64,000 nt of DNA from Clostridia bacterium (GTDB lineage: Bacteria > Bacillota > Clostridia > Saccharofermentanales > Saccharofermentanaceae). Every line of letters starts with the position of its first letter. Position 1 is the stretch's first letter. Of the stretch, positions 9,691-19,004 are shown piece after piece. Below the pieces are notes generated by a model that did not search any database, had not been told where the DNA came from, and saw only the letters and a list, made by a program, of their open reading frames with translations. The position numbers and the translations under genes were made by a program. The stretch is taken from the NCBI GenBank assembly GCA_024403775.1, contig JAKSRE010000014.1, positions 1-64,000 of the forward strand, given 5' to 3'.

Positions 9691-10489
9691 TAGATTCAAA
9701 ACTTCCAGAATCTCAATTGTAGTATCAATGATGATTTGTCTGTTGTTTTTCATGAGTACCATGGCACTTGCTGCGGGACCTGGCAAAGTTGACCAGACTG
9801 CCAAAGGTTCATTTAGCATCAAGTTCCTTGATTCTGATGCAAAACCAATTACAGGCGGAAATGTTGAGATTTTCCATATTGCATCTATTGCAACTGATGC
9901 TTCAGGTAATGATACTTATGTATTAGAAAAAGACTTCATTGGTCTCACTATTGATTTTGATAATCTCGGTTCACCTGAACTTGCAGATAAGGCAGAGACA
10001 ATAGTAAATTCTGAATCCTTAAGTGGAATTACCAAGGCTATAAATGCTTCAGGTATTGCATACTTTGATAACCTTGAGCTTGGAATGTATCTGATTACAC
10101 AGCCAGTTGCTATTGATGGCTGGTATAAGATGTCTTCATATATTGCCACAGTACCATATAATGATGGTGATAAGTGGATTTATGATGTATCTTCTATTCC
10201 TAAGATGGAATTAGAATTAGTAGAAGTTCCAGTTACAACAGTAACCCCGGAGCCAACAGTTCCAGGTGTATCTACACCTAGTCCTACACCAACAATTCCA
10301 TCAACTTCAACTCCTACACCAACCCCTACACCATCTTCATCAATGGTAGGCGGTGGAGGAACAGGAACGAGAATTCCTCAGACTGGTAAGCTTAACTGGC
10401 CAATTCCAGTGTTATCCTTCATAGGCGCTGCTCTGGTTCTCACAGGCTGGTCAATTAAGAAACTTGATGATGACAGCTATGAAAAGTAA
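9683..10489 (+). CDS. Minor (basal) pilin, IPQTG anchor
   Basis: A 268-residue surface protein with a signal peptide (about 1-33), one SpaA/Cna_B-like domain (about 45-165: SFSIKFLDSDAKPITGG to the PKMELELVEV strand), a Pro/Thr/Ser-rich stalk (about 185-225) and a sorting signal IPQTG at 231, then a membrane helix and basic tail. The Pro-rich stalk and variant sorting motif (Ile in place of Leu) are typical of basal pilins that tether the fibre to the wall. It starts with GTG, with a near-perfect AAAGGAGGT inside the sortase gene. The stop overlaps the next sortase, so the two are probably coupled and this may be its substrate. Confidence 0.88.
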   Translation: MNNRFKTSRISIVVSMMICLLFFMSTMALAAGPGKVDQTAKGSFSIKFLDSDAKPITGGNVEIFHIASIATDASGNDTYVLEKDFIGLTIDFDNLGSPELADKAETIVNSESLSGITKAINASGIAYFDNLELGMYLITQPVAIDGWYKMSSYIATVPYNDGDKWIYDVSSIPKMELELVEVPVTTVTPEPTVPGVSTPSPTPTIPSTSTPTPTPTPSSSMVGGGGTGTRIPQTGKLNWPIPVLSFIGAALVLTGWSIKKLDDDSYEK

Positions 10490-11129
10490 AAAGCAGAAAG
10501 TTGGAAATATATTAATGTCTATTGGCGCCATCCTTATTATTGGAGCGATGGCGCTTTTTGCTTATAATGAATATTCTGATATTAAGGCAGGAAATGAAGC
10601 GGAGAACGTAGTTCTTCTTATCTCAAAGGAAATAGCAACTAAAACTAACCATGGTAGCGACATAAAAATTCCTGATTATGAAGTTTCCAGAGAAGAAGTT
10701 AGTTCTTCTGAAGAAGAGATTATACCTGATATGCCCGTAATCGAAGTTGATGGACACAACTATATAGGTACAATAAGTGTTCCAGAACTTAGTATCGAAC
10801 TTCCTGTAATGGATGAGTGGAGAGATAATTATGATGATCTTAAAATCTCACCAGTAAGATATTCTGGTTCCGTATATACTAACGACATGGTAATTGCGGG
10901 GCACAACTATCGATCTCATTTTAATCCTCTGCATAATGCGTCTGTCGGCATGGAAGTAATTTTTACAGATGCCTACGGAACAGTATATGTCTATGAGATA
11001 GTTGAACTTGAGACCATTGAGCCTACTGACATAAATGGCATGATTATATTTGACTCCGATCTTACATTGTTTACCTGTACTTATGGCGGCGCAGCAAGAC
11101 ATACTGTAAGATGTATGCGTGTTAACTGA
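10467..11129 (+). CDS. Second sortase, likely housekeeping/basal type
   Basis: A 220-residue sortase with one N-terminal membrane segment (about 13-36) and an extracellular catalytic domain from about residue 90. Visible residues are His in VIAGHNYRSHF (about 146), Cys in TLFTCTYGG (about 204) and Arg in AARHTVRC (about 211). It lacks the second membrane helix of class C enzymes, and TLFTCTYGG is closer to class A, D or B-like anchoring sortases. It may attach the finished pilus, through the IPQTG pilin, to peptidoglycan. The start is uncertain: TTG 10464, ATG 10467, ATG 10470 and ATG 10479 are all in frame, all overlap the previous gene, and none has a strong ribosome binding site. Confidence 0.88.
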   Translation: MMTAMKSKKQKVGNILMSIGAILIIGAMALFAYNEYSDIKAGNEAENVVLLISKEIATKTNHGSDIKIPDYEVSREEVSSSEEEIIPDMPVIEVDGHNYIGTISVPELSIELPVMDEWRDNYDDLKISPVRYSGSVYTNDMVIAGHNYRSHFNPLHNASVGMEVIFTDAYGTVYVYEIVELETIEPTDINGMIIFDSDLTLFTCTYGGAARHTVRCMRVN

Positions 11130-11148
11130 TTAATTTGTCTTTGCCAAG

Positions 11149-12762
11149 TTATCTGTTCAGCTTGAATCTTGATGGCGCAAGTTTTCTTACAAGAACCAGA
11201 GCTACAATGAAGTAAATAAAAGAGAAAACGATAAATCCGATAGCAACATAGAGTGCAATAGTTGGATTAATCTCTTCCATTAACTGAGCCAGACTAAAAC
11301 AAACAATATAAGTGATAGTATTTACCATTGTCCACATAGGTTTTACAACTGTCACGCCATCTGTAAATGGCTGCAGGATATAGTAAAGAACCAGTTTATG
11401 CATTGAGAATAAAATGCTGCTAGTGAATATCAGAACAACTGCAATCACTACAACTTTAAGATAACTCTCGCTTGTTACCAGTGGTGCGATGGTGATTCCT
11501 TCAAGTGAGATTACGCCTGCGATTATAAGATTATAGTACATGATAGTCTTAAGTCTCTGTTTAAAAACGCCAAGGATGTTTTCGGACTTTCGATAAAAAT
11601 TATATGTAAGCATCGCGTTATCGCAGTTGAAAAACATAGCCTGAACAAGACCGTCGCCCTGATTTATGTAGTACATAAAAATTGGAATCAGAAGAAGGCC
11701 TTTATAGGCGGTATTAATGCTTATGGTAAACGCCTCCCCTGTTACTTTGGCGAAGATACAGACTCCAAGCACCACGCCCCATACTGCGGCACTTATTATA
11801 CAGAGAATCTTTGTCTTACGGGCCAGAAGTCCCTTGTGGCGAAGCACGAACAACTCATTAAAATAAGCAAAGCCGCTCTTATTACTAACTTTATTTGTGT
11901 CAAGTTTCTTATCCTTTTCTTCGAAAGTGATATTATTCTTCGCTGCTTCCTTTGTAGCATTCTGAGACTTCTCATTTACAAATACATTGTCTTCTTTTAA
12001 GTAGTATTTATAAAGCTGAAGATAGTCTTTAAAGAAAACAACCTTTGGTACAAAAATAAGACCGATGATTGCGATAATGGCAAATATGAGATGTAAGATA
12101 ACAGTAGGTACAACAACTCTCGTAAAGAGAAGAGAAGCTACTATTAATAAGCTTGTTAGTATGAAAAGAACAGCACATTTGATGAACTTTTTTTCATGCT
12201 GTTTCATTGTGCATTCTGTTCTATAGTTTATTCCAGCAAATTTTCCTAGAATTGCTGCCAGAGTAATAAGAATAGCAGTTAATGCACTTATATCAGACAG
12301 CTTACATATAACAAAGAAAGCAGTAATATAACCAACAAGCATTCTTAAAAGATTATAGTAAAGAGTAGAAAGTGCCAGCTTGGAAGCATTCATTCTAAAG
12401 ATAATGATGTCATAGTATTTGTCTGCTTCGGTGCTGAAGATAGTGTTATTAAGGAAAATTCCGATAGGCAAAAACGCGAGGATAATAAGTGGAAATGTCG
12501 AAGATAGAGGCATTCCAAGATTCTCCTTAAGCACAGCAGATAAAATAAAAACGGTTGCAAGATATAGCCAGTCAAATATGCAGAACTTAAAGATTCCACT
12601 AATATAAAAGGAGAGATTAGCTAGCACTTTAATAAGTCCACCACCATATTCTCTGCTCTTTATAAGAGCTCCGATAAGTGGGAATTTCTTTAAATGATAT
12701 ATAAAAGCGTTAGCACTATAAGCTTTATGAACCTTTGCGGCCTGGAGAAAAGTATTAAGCAT
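11149..12762 (-). CDS. ABC transporter permease, polytopic
   Basis: A 537-residue integral membrane protein with about 12 hydrophobic segments and a charged cytoplasmic loop (about residues 260-300, rich in K, E and N). I cannot name a substrate. It lies immediately downstream of an ABC ATPase gene and overlaps it by 8 nt, so it is almost certainly the membrane partner. ATG at 12762 is preferred over GTG at 12771 because GCAGGTG sits about 6 nt upstream. Size and topology resemble the large ABC-2-like permeases of Firmicutes exporters. Confidence 0.85.
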   Translation of the reverse strand: MLNTFLQAAKVHKAYSANAFIYHLKKFPLIGALIKSREYGGGLIKVLANLSFYISGIFKFCIFDWLYLATVFILSAVLKENLGMPLSSTFPLIILAFLPIGIFLNNTIFSTEADKYYDIIIFRMNASKLALSTLYYNLLRMLVGYITAFFVICKLSDISALTAILITLAAILGKFAGINYRTECTMKQHEKKFIKCAVLFILTSLLIVASLLFTRVVVPTVILHLIFAIIAIIGLIFVPKVVFFKDYLQLYKYYLKEDNVFVNEKSQNATKEAAKNNITFEEKDKKLDTNKVSNKSGFAYFNELFVLRHKGLLARKTKILCIISAAVWGVVLGVCIFAKVTGEAFTISINTAYKGLLLIPIFMYYINQGDGLVQAMFFNCDNAMLTYNFYRKSENILGVFKQRLKTIMYYNLIIAGVISLEGITIAPLVTSESYLKVVVIAVVLIFTSSILFSMHKLVLYYILQPFTDGVTVVKPMWTMVNTITYIVCFSLAQLMEEINPTIALYVAIGFIVFSFIYFIVALVLVRKLAPSRFKLNR

Positions 12763-13471
12763 TTGCTTCACCTGCAGTTCTTAAGGCGTTGATGATTCGA
12801 TCTTTAAGTGCTTCTTCATCGAGTTTATTTCCATCATTGTCATTCATATCCAGTTTCTCAACGAAACCATTTTTCAGAAGTACAATCTCATCACAAAGAG
12901 TTAATGCAAGCTCCATAATGTGAGTAGAGAAAATCATAATCTTATCATTTTTCTGACTTCTTAATATGTTCTTCATGTCTTCAGCAGCTACTACATCAAG
13001 AGAAGTAAGTGGCTCATCAAGAAGAAGAATTTTGGTATTAGAGATAACATTAACTATGATCTGCATTTTTGTTTTCATACCATGTGAATAGTCACGAAGA
13101 AGACGGTCGCGGTCTTCTTCAAGAATTCCAACCATATCAAAATACTGATCGATAGTCTTAGGTTCTGTAATCTTATCTTTATGAATATCTATGAAGAACT
13201 TCAAAAATTCTCTTGCAGTAAGAAAATCAGGAACTACAGGGGTAGATAAAACATAACCGATATCATCTGTCTCGAGTTGCTTGCCATCCAAAATAATCTC
13301 CCCGTTATCTTTTGGAAGGTCCTGATTCATAATATTAAAAAGGGTTGTCTTACCCGCACCGTTACGGCCAAGAAGACCATAAATCTTGCCTTCTTCGAAA
13401 GTATAATTTATTCCACGAAGAACTTCTTTGTCTTCAAAACTTTTAGTTATGTTCTTAATTTCTAATTTCAT
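12755..13471 (-). CDS. ABC transporter ATP-binding protein
   Basis: A single ABC ATPase domain of 238 residues. Walker A is GLLGRNGAGKTT, the signature is the degenerate YSHGMKTKMQI, Walker B is LLLDEPLTSLD, and the switch histidine is in STHIMELA. Export-type ABC-2 ATPases often have such a modified signature. The ATG at 13471 has AAGGAG 6 nt upstream, so the in-frame codons further 5' are not used. It is co-transcribed with the permease that follows. Two tandem structured repeats lie 138 nt upstream. Confidence 0.92.
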   Translation of the reverse strand: MKLEIKNITKSFEDKEVLRGINYTFEEGKIYGLLGRNGAGKTTLFNIMNQDLPKDNGEIILDGKQLETDDIGYVLSTPVVPDFLTAREFLKFFIDIHKDKITEPKTIDQYFDMVGILEEDRDRLLRDYSHGMKTKMQIIVNVISNTKILLLDEPLTSLDVVAAEDMKNILRSQKNDKIMIFSTHIMELALTLCDEIVLLKNGFVEKLDMNDNDGNKLDEEALKDRIINALRTAGEANA

Positions 13472-13608
13472 ATCTAGCTCCTTAATTATCACTTTGAACC
13501 ATATTATCTTAGATATATAAAGAAAGGGTTAAGTTTTGGTTTTGATTTTCTGATTTGAGAAAGAAAATAAAAGAGCCAATGGAGATTGAGTAGAATTGAA
13601 TCTTATTC

Positions 13609-13732
13609 GTCACAAAGATTATCTTCTAGCGTCACAATTTTTGTGACAAATTCGCATACTTCTTTGTGACGTCACAAAGACTATCTTCCAGCGTCACAAT
13701 TTTTGTGACAAAAACACAGGGGGCTTTGTGAC
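13609..13732. repeat. Tandem pair of 62-nt nested double palindromes
   Basis: Two abutting 62-nt units, 13609-13670 and 13671-13732. Each has the core GTCACAA twice, then TTGTGAC twice. Outer arms GTCACAAAG and CTTTGTGAC are 9 bp, and the inner hairpin is GTCACAA-ttt-TTGTGAC. The first 42 nt of the units differ at only two positions; the last spacer differs. The units lie between queT and the ABC ATPase gene, both on the minus strand. The rest of 13472-13842 holds no gene, only a 9-bp stem (13818-13849) at the queT stop codon. Confidence 0.85.
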
Positions 13733-13842
13733 GGCAAAGAATAAATATATGAAGACAAAAAAGAAACCGCCGCAAAAGTATTCTATAAAATTACTTTTTG
13801 AGACAGCTTCTTTTTGTCCTTTAATCAGATTTAAGGGAGAGA

Positions 13843-14367
13843 TTAAAGGTTCTCAAGTGTTGCCTTGATTTTAGGAGTACGATTGATGACGATAATAAAT
13901 GGTATTCCAAGAACAATAAGAAGAACTGCCTCGGAAGCTGCTACTGAGAGCATGCTGATGAGAACCATAGGAATGGTTACTTTGGTGCCTGCTTCAGCAA
14001 GAAGGAATGGGAGATATGCTCCTACAATAATTCCATTAACCACGATAGGTGGGATGATGCTTAAGTATTTGTTACGCTTGCCAATGATTGTGCTTAAGAA
14101 GCCAGCGATAAGTGTTGCAAGTGTTCCACCAATGATATCAATTGGGCCAAGGTTTCCTGGATTAAGAAGATTAGCAAGGAAACAGCCAAGTGTTACACCT
14201 GGAATTCCTGCAAAACTAAATGCTGGAATTACTGTTAATACCTCAGCAAGACGGAACTGAATTGGTCCGAATGCGAACTGTGCCATTGGAAGAGTGAGAA
14301 CTACATAGATTGCAGCCATCAAACCTGACAAAACGATAAACTTGATACTTTTTCTGTTGTTATTCAT
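13843..14367 (-). CDS. queT: QueT-like transporter (queuosine precursor uptake)
   Basis: A 174-residue protein with about five or six membrane segments, resembling the QueT family (S components of energy-coupling-factor transporters, thought to import queuosine precursors such as preQ1). Recognisable features are AAIYVVLTLPMAQFAFGPIQ, then FRLAEVLTVIPAF, and GCFLANLLNPGNLGPIDI. The ATG at 14367 has GAGGTGA 6 nt upstream; an upstream in-frame TTG lacks support. No ECF ATPase genes lie nearby, so it would use a shared energising module. A 19-codon open frame with its own ribosome binding site precedes it. Family assignment is fairly firm; the exact substrate is inferred. Confidence 0.82.
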   Translation of the reverse strand: MNNNRKSIKFIVLSGLMAAIYVVLTLPMAQFAFGPIQFRLAEVLTVIPAFSFAGIPGVTLGCFLANLLNPGNLGPIDIIGGTLATLIAGFLSTIIGKRNKYLSIIPPIVVNGIIVGAYLPFLLAEAGTKVTIPMVLISMLSVAASEAVLLIVLGIPFIIVINRTPKIKATLENL

Positions 14368-14437
14368 AAAATCACCTCGATAAAATTTTGCACGATAAAA
14401 GTCCATTTTCGCGAACGAAAAAACAAAACAAAATAAA

Positions 14438-14497
14438 TTACTTTTTACGAGATGACCCGGAGCTGTCCTCCAAGCATAATGTGCCAAAATATAGCAT
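14438..14497 (-). CDS. Possible 19-residue leader peptide of queT
   Basis: On the minus strand ATG at 14497 follows GAAAGGAAG by about 9 nt and opens 19 codons (starting MLYFGTL, ending RKK) before TAA at 14438. The frame ends 70 nt before the queT start. No homologue is recognised. It could be a translated leader, chance, or part of an untranslated structured leader. I found no confident match to preQ1-I, -II or -III consensus. Confidence 0.25.
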   Translation of the reverse strand: MLYFGTLCLEDSSGSSRKK

Positions 14498-14651
14498 ATA
14501 AATTACTTCCTTTCAGTGTTTTAAAAAGGTCTTACTGGAGGGAAAAGGAATAGCCCCCAGCTATTTTTGTGCCTTGATTGGAGTAAATTGTAGCATACAA
14601 TTTATTGTTTGGGTAGTACTGTGCTAAAATAAATCCGAGGGGGACGCGATT

Positions 14652-15314
14652 ATGGCAGATATTATTATTGTTGAGGATAACAAAGAGATAGGAACGCTTC
14701 TTAAGGACTTCCTTGTAAAAGAAAATTACTCTGTATGCATTGCTGAGACTGGCGAAAGGGCGTTAGAGCTTTATGATAAGTATGGTGCCAAGATTGTGGT
14801 TCTCGATATCATGCTTCCAGGAATAGATGGCTTCAGAGTATGTTCCAAAATCCGAGAGACTTCTAACGCTTACATAATCATTGCGAGTGCAAAATCCGAT
14901 AAAGAATCCAAGCTTAACGGACTTAATCTTGGCGCAGACGATTATGTGGATAAGCCATATGATATAGATATCCTTCTTGCCAAGATTAAGGGTGTATTTA
15001 AGCGTAAGTATTCCCTTGACGAGATAAGAGACGATAACCTCGTTCTTAATTGCGTGACCAAGCAGCTTACTGTTGACGGGGAGAATAAGATTTTGACTGA
15101 GAAGGAGTTCGATCTTCTTAAACTTCTTATCGAGAATAAAAATACAACACTTAAAAAAGAATATCTTTTTAATACTATCTGGGGTTCAGACAGCGAGTCT
15201 GAGATTCAGACACTTACAGTTCATATAAAGTGGCTTAGAGAGAAGATTGAGGCTGATTCCAAGAATCCAAAGCACATTCTTACAGTGTGGGGCACGGGTT
15301 ATAGATATGAATAA
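14652..15314 (+). CDS. OmpR-family response regulator
   Basis: A 220-residue two-component regulator with a receiver domain (1-115) and a C-terminal winged-helix DNA-binding domain (about 125-220). The phosphoacceptor is Asp52 in VVLDIMLPG, with the acidic pocket at IVEDN near the N-terminus and Lys in YVDKPYD. The end, TVWGTGYRYE, is typical of OmpR/PhoB proteins. Its stop overlaps the kinase start (ATGAATAA), so the pair is translationally coupled. The next genes encode an FtsX-type ABC transporter, the likely regulatory target as in Bce-type modules. Confidence 0.95.
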   Translation: MADIIIVEDNKEIGTLLKDFLVKENYSVCIAETGERALELYDKYGAKIVVLDIMLPGIDGFRVCSKIRETSNAYIIIASAKSDKESKLNGLNLGADDYVDKPYDIDILLAKIKGVFKRKYSLDEIRDDNLVLNCVTKQLTVDGENKILTEKEFDLLKLLIENKNTTLKKEYLFNTIWGSDSESEIQTLTVHIKWLREKIEADSKNPKHILTVWGTGYRYE

Positions 15315-16521
15315 TTTTCGTAAAATAGCAGTCTCACTTCTTGTTTTGGAAGTGATTATTACCATTTTCTTTAATGTTATTCTCTATAGAGATGCCAATA
15401 ATCAGGGTAAGCGCCAGTATCGAGTAGATATCAAAAGAGCAGAGCTTGCTCTTAGCACAAATGGTTCTGCCTCTCCTTCAGACTATCCAAGTATTGTTAA
15501 CATACTTCCCTTTGATGAGAATTATAAAACCAATAACGACTATGCTGTCGTAAACGTTAATGGAAAACTTTATTCTATCGAATATGTGATACATGACAGC
15601 AGCACCGAAGTTCTTTTTATGAATATCGGGCTTGGCGGTATGATTGTAATCACGCTTTTTGTTCTGGTTTATGTGGACAGGAAAATACTTAAGCCATTTA
15701 ATACCATGAGTAACTATTCACTAGAACTGGCGCGTGGTAATCTGTCTAATCCGATTAAGCAGGATAAGAATAAATTCTTCGGTAAATTTATGTGGGGCAT
15801 GGATATGCTTCGCGATAACCTTGAGACTAATCGTAAAAAGGAATTAGAACTTCAAAAAGAAAAAAAGACATTAATTCTGTCAATCTCTCACGACATTAAG
15901 ACCCCTTTATCAGCGATTAAGCTCTATACCAGAGCCCTAAGTTCTGACCTTTATGATACACCTGAGAAAAGACAGGATGCTCTTGATGGAATTAGCCGCA
16001 ATGCGCTCGATATAGAAAAATATGTCGCTGATATCGTAGCAGCTTCCAAGGAGGATTTCCTTAATCTTGAGGCAACAATAGGCGAGTTCTATTTATCTTC
16101 AGTAATCGCAAGAATAAAAGTTTTATATGAGGATAAATTCGCAAGGTTTCATACTGAATTTAAGATAAATGAATTTAGCGATCTTCTTCTTAAAGGCGAC
16201 CCTGACCGTCTTGAAGAGGTAATACAGAACATTCTCGAAAATGCGATTAAATATGGTGATGGTAAAAGAGTAACTATCTCATTCTCAGAAGAAGAGGACT
16301 GCACATTAATATCCGTCACTAATTCTGGCTGCTCCATAAGTGAAGATGAGATTCCTCATCTGTTCGAATCTTTCTATCGTGGCACAAACAGCTCAAAGCA
16401 TGAAGGAAGCGGCCTTGGACTTTATATTGCAAGGTCACTTATGCGCATAATGGATGGCGACATTTTTGCCAATATTAATGGTGATGAGTTTAGCATTGTG
16501 GTTGTTTTAAGACAGCTATAA
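15307..16521 (+). CDS. Sensor histidine kinase
   Basis: A 404-residue membrane kinase: membrane segment 1 (about 7-25), an external domain of about 80 residues, membrane segment 2 (about 104-125), a HAMP-like linker, HisKA with His195 in ILSISHDIKTPLSAIK, and HATPase with N box NILENAIKYG and G box GSGLGLYIARSL. The ATG at 15307 overlaps the regulator stop and is preferred to the longer in-frame reading. The external domain is larger than in BceS-type intramembrane sensors, so it may sense a ligand itself. The partner is the response regulator just upstream. Confidence 0.93.
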   Translation: MNNFRKIAVSLLVLEVIITIFFNVILYRDANNQGKRQYRVDIKRAELALSTNGSASPSDYPSIVNILPFDENYKTNNDYAVVNVNGKLYSIEYVIHDSSTEVLFMNIGLGGMIVITLFVLVYVDRKILKPFNTMSNYSLELARGNLSNPIKQDKNKFFGKFMWGMDMLRDNLETNRKKELELQKEKKTLILSISHDIKTPLSAIKLYTRALSSDLYDTPEKRQDALDGISRNALDIEKYVADIVAASKEDFLNLEATIGEFYLSSVIARIKVLYEDKFARFHTEFKINEFSDLLLKGDPDRLEEVIQNILENAIKYGDGKRVTISFSEEEDCTLISVTNSGCSISEDEIPHLFESFYRGTNSSKHEGSGLGLYIARSLMRIMDGDIFANINGDEFSIVVVLRQL

Positions 16522-16605
16522 ATCTAGCTTTTTCCCCATTTAAGGATTGTTTAATAATTTATCCAGTATTATTAGCTCACAACGATAAGAAAGTGAGAAA
16601 TAAAG

Positions 16606-18969
16606 ATGTTTTTGAGAATTTTGAAGAAGGATCTTAAGAGAAAAAAGACAATGAATATTATTCTTGTCCTTTTTGTCATTCTTGCAACAATGTTTGTAAG
16701 CTCAGGTCTTAACAATGTAATTACTGTTTCAAACGGAACAGATTACTATCTTGATAAGGCTGGGATAGGTGACTACATTGTTATCACAAGAGGCGAGAAT
16801 AGTATTGGTGCATTAGACGATATGCTCTCCACAGAAAAGGCCGTCAAAGACTACAGAATGGAAAATGTGGTTTTCGGTGCTCAGGATAATCTGAGTAGTA
16901 GCGATGGAAAGAAAATTGTACTTAAGAATATGCTCCTTATTCAGGAGTATAAAGATACTGGTATTACCTACTTCGGACATGATAATGAGAAATTGCCAGA
17001 CCTTCAGGAAGGCCACTGCTACATAACGGGTTCGTTCTTTAAAAAAAATGATATGAAAACAGGTGATAAACTCTATCTGGAGATGGAGAATGTAAAGCTC
17101 GAGCTTATCATTGATGGTAACGGCAAAGATGCTCTTCTTGGTTCTGATTTTATGGGAAATACAAGAATTCTTATCAGTAGCGAAGACATGAACAAACTGA
17201 CATCTGATGAGAAGATTAATAAATATTACTTGGGTCAGGTTTGTAATATCGATACAGATGATAATGAAGCTGTAAATAGTGCCGTAAGTAAATGCAGTAA
17301 TGTTTCCTTCAGCGATGGCAGAAGCACAGTTAAGCTCGGATATGTAATGGATCTTATCGTTGCATTTATAACACTTATACTTAGTGTCTGCCTCATGATT
17401 GTATCTTTTGTAGTTTTGAAGTTTACAATCACCTTGTCTATCGTTGAAGAGTTCAGAGAAATCGGTGTAATGAAGGCAATCGGTATCAGTAATGTTAAGA
17501 TTCGTTCACTATATCTTGGTAAATATTTATTACTTGCTATTGCTGGAAGTGCAGTTGGACTTATAGCAAGCTTCCCATTCGGAAAACTTCTAATCAATTC
17601 TGTAAGTGAGAATATGGTTTTGGGAAACTCTTATGGAAAGTGGCCTAACATAATTGGTGCAGTTCTGGTTGTAGTTACAATCATTTTATTTGCATATATC
17701 TCAACAAATAAAGTAAAGAAGGTTACTCCTCTTGATGCAATAAGAAGCGGACAGACCGGAGAGAGATACAGCAAAAAGACTCGACTTAAGCTCAAAAACA
17801 GCAAGGCCAGTGTGCCAAGCTTCATGGCAGTTAATGATGTATTAAGTAGTCCAAAGAGATATTTTACAATTGTTATTGCTTTCGCTTTTTGTACACTGTT
17901 TGTTCTGATTCTGGCAAATACAGTTAATACAATGAAAAGCGAACGCTTAATAGGAACATTCTCTTCGAAAGCGGATGCCTATGTTGATAAGATTAGCATC
18001 AGTATAGACTGTATGGTTAAGGATAAAGAGGAGATTCTTGAGTATCTCGATGACACGGCAGCAGATATTGAAGCAATGGGCTATCCTTGTAAGGCTTTTA
18101 TGGATTTCCAGTATAAATATCCGATTATCGCTGATGGAAAGGAATATTCAATATCCTTGTCTCAGGGTCGCAACACTACCATGGATATGTACGAGATTAC
18201 TGAAGGTTCTATCCCACAGAGTAAATATGAGATAGCTATTACAAAGACTGTAAGTGACATTATGGACGTGGTAATTGGTGATACAGTTACTATCGACTAT
18301 GGTACTGAGAAAATCGACTGTACAGTTGTTGCATATTTTGAGTCCATGAATAATCTGGGTAAGCTTATCCGTATTCACGAGGATGCGCCTACTGATCCTT
18401 CTTACATTAGTTCAGCTCTCCAGCTTCAGATTATTTTTACAGATAATCCTTCTGATGAGGAGATTCATAACAGAATAGAGAAGTTAAAGGATTATTTTAA
18501 AACAGATAAGATTCAGACTGCTACAGAATATCAGATAGAATGCCTTAGTGTAGTTCCTACAATGGAAGCAGTTCAGTATCTTCTCCTTGCTATAACTCTC
18601 ATTGTAGTAATACTTGTAACCATTCTTATGGAGCGTTCATTTGTCTCTGATGAGAAGGGCGATATAGCAATAATGAAGGCAATTGGTTTTAAGGATAGAA
18701 AAATTATTCTCTGGCAGGTATTGAGATTTGGAATCGTAGCTTTTGCAGCAGTGATTCTGGCAGGAATTCTCTCTATTCCTATTACACACCTTTGCATTAC
18801 CCCTATCTTTGGTATGATGGGTGCCACACATATAAATTATGTGATTGATCCACTTAAGATTTTCCTGTTATTCCCAGGAATCATCGTTCTTTTAACAGTA
18901 GTGGTTACATTCTTGACTTCGCTTTGCACAAAGTCAATCAAGGCTTCTGACACAGCAAGTATCGAATAA
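16606..18969 (+). CDS. FtsX-family ABC transporter permease
   Basis: A 787-residue permease of the MacB/FtsX superfamily. One N-terminal membrane helix (about 15-36) is followed by an external domain. A three-helix FtsX core lies near residues 247-370 (containing VEEFREIGVMKAIGIS), then another helix and external domain (about 425-640), and a second FtsX core ending the protein (with DEKGDIAIMKAIGFK). The two GxMKAIGx motifs are the coupling helices. Proteins of this form export or detach antimicrobial peptides or lipids. It lies 85 nt after the histidine kinase and 35 nt before its ATPase. Confidence 0.93.
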   Translation: MFLRILKKDLKRKKTMNIILVLFVILATMFVSSGLNNVITVSNGTDYYLDKAGIGDYIVITRGENSIGALDDMLSTEKAVKDYRMENVVFGAQDNLSSSDGKKIVLKNMLLIQEYKDTGITYFGHDNEKLPDLQEGHCYITGSFFKKNDMKTGDKLYLEMENVKLELIIDGNGKDALLGSDFMGNTRILISSEDMNKLTSDEKINKYYLGQVCNIDTDDNEAVNSAVSKCSNVSFSDGRSTVKLGYVMDLIVAFITLILSVCLMIVSFVVLKFTITLSIVEEFREIGVMKAIGISNVKIRSLYLGKYLLLAIAGSAVGLIASFPFGKLLINSVSENMVLGNSYGKWPNIIGAVLVVVTIILFAYISTNKVKKVTPLDAIRSGQTGERYSKKTRLKLKNSKASVPSFMAVNDVLSSPKRYFTIVIAFAFCTLFVLILANTVNTMKSERLIGTFSSKADAYVDKISISIDCMVKDKEEILEYLDDTAADIEAMGYPCKAFMDFQYKYPIIADGKEYSISLSQGRNTTMDMYEITEGSIPQSKYEIAITKTVSDIMDVVIGDTVTIDYGTEKIDCTVVAYFESMNNLGKLIRIHEDAPTDPSYISSALQLQIIFTDNPSDEEIHNRIEKLKDYFKTDKIQTATEYQIECLSVVPTMEAVQYLLLAITLIVVILVTILMERSFVSDEKGDIAIMKAIGFKDRKIILWQVLRFGIVAFAAVILAGILSIPITHLCITPIFGMMGATHINYVIDPLKIFLLFPGIIVLLTVVVTFLTSLCTKSIKASDTASIE

Positions 18970-19004
18970 GAATTTTAGTTACGAACATTTCGGAGGAAAT
19001 AAAA

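Noticed and set aside
13609..13732. Possible CRISPR array
   Set aside because: Only two units, each internally palindromic and directly abutting; no spacers of the right size and no cas genes.
14368..14560. preQ1 riboswitch before queT
   Set aside because: The sequence does not match the three known consensus forms well enough by eye; kept only as a search proposal.
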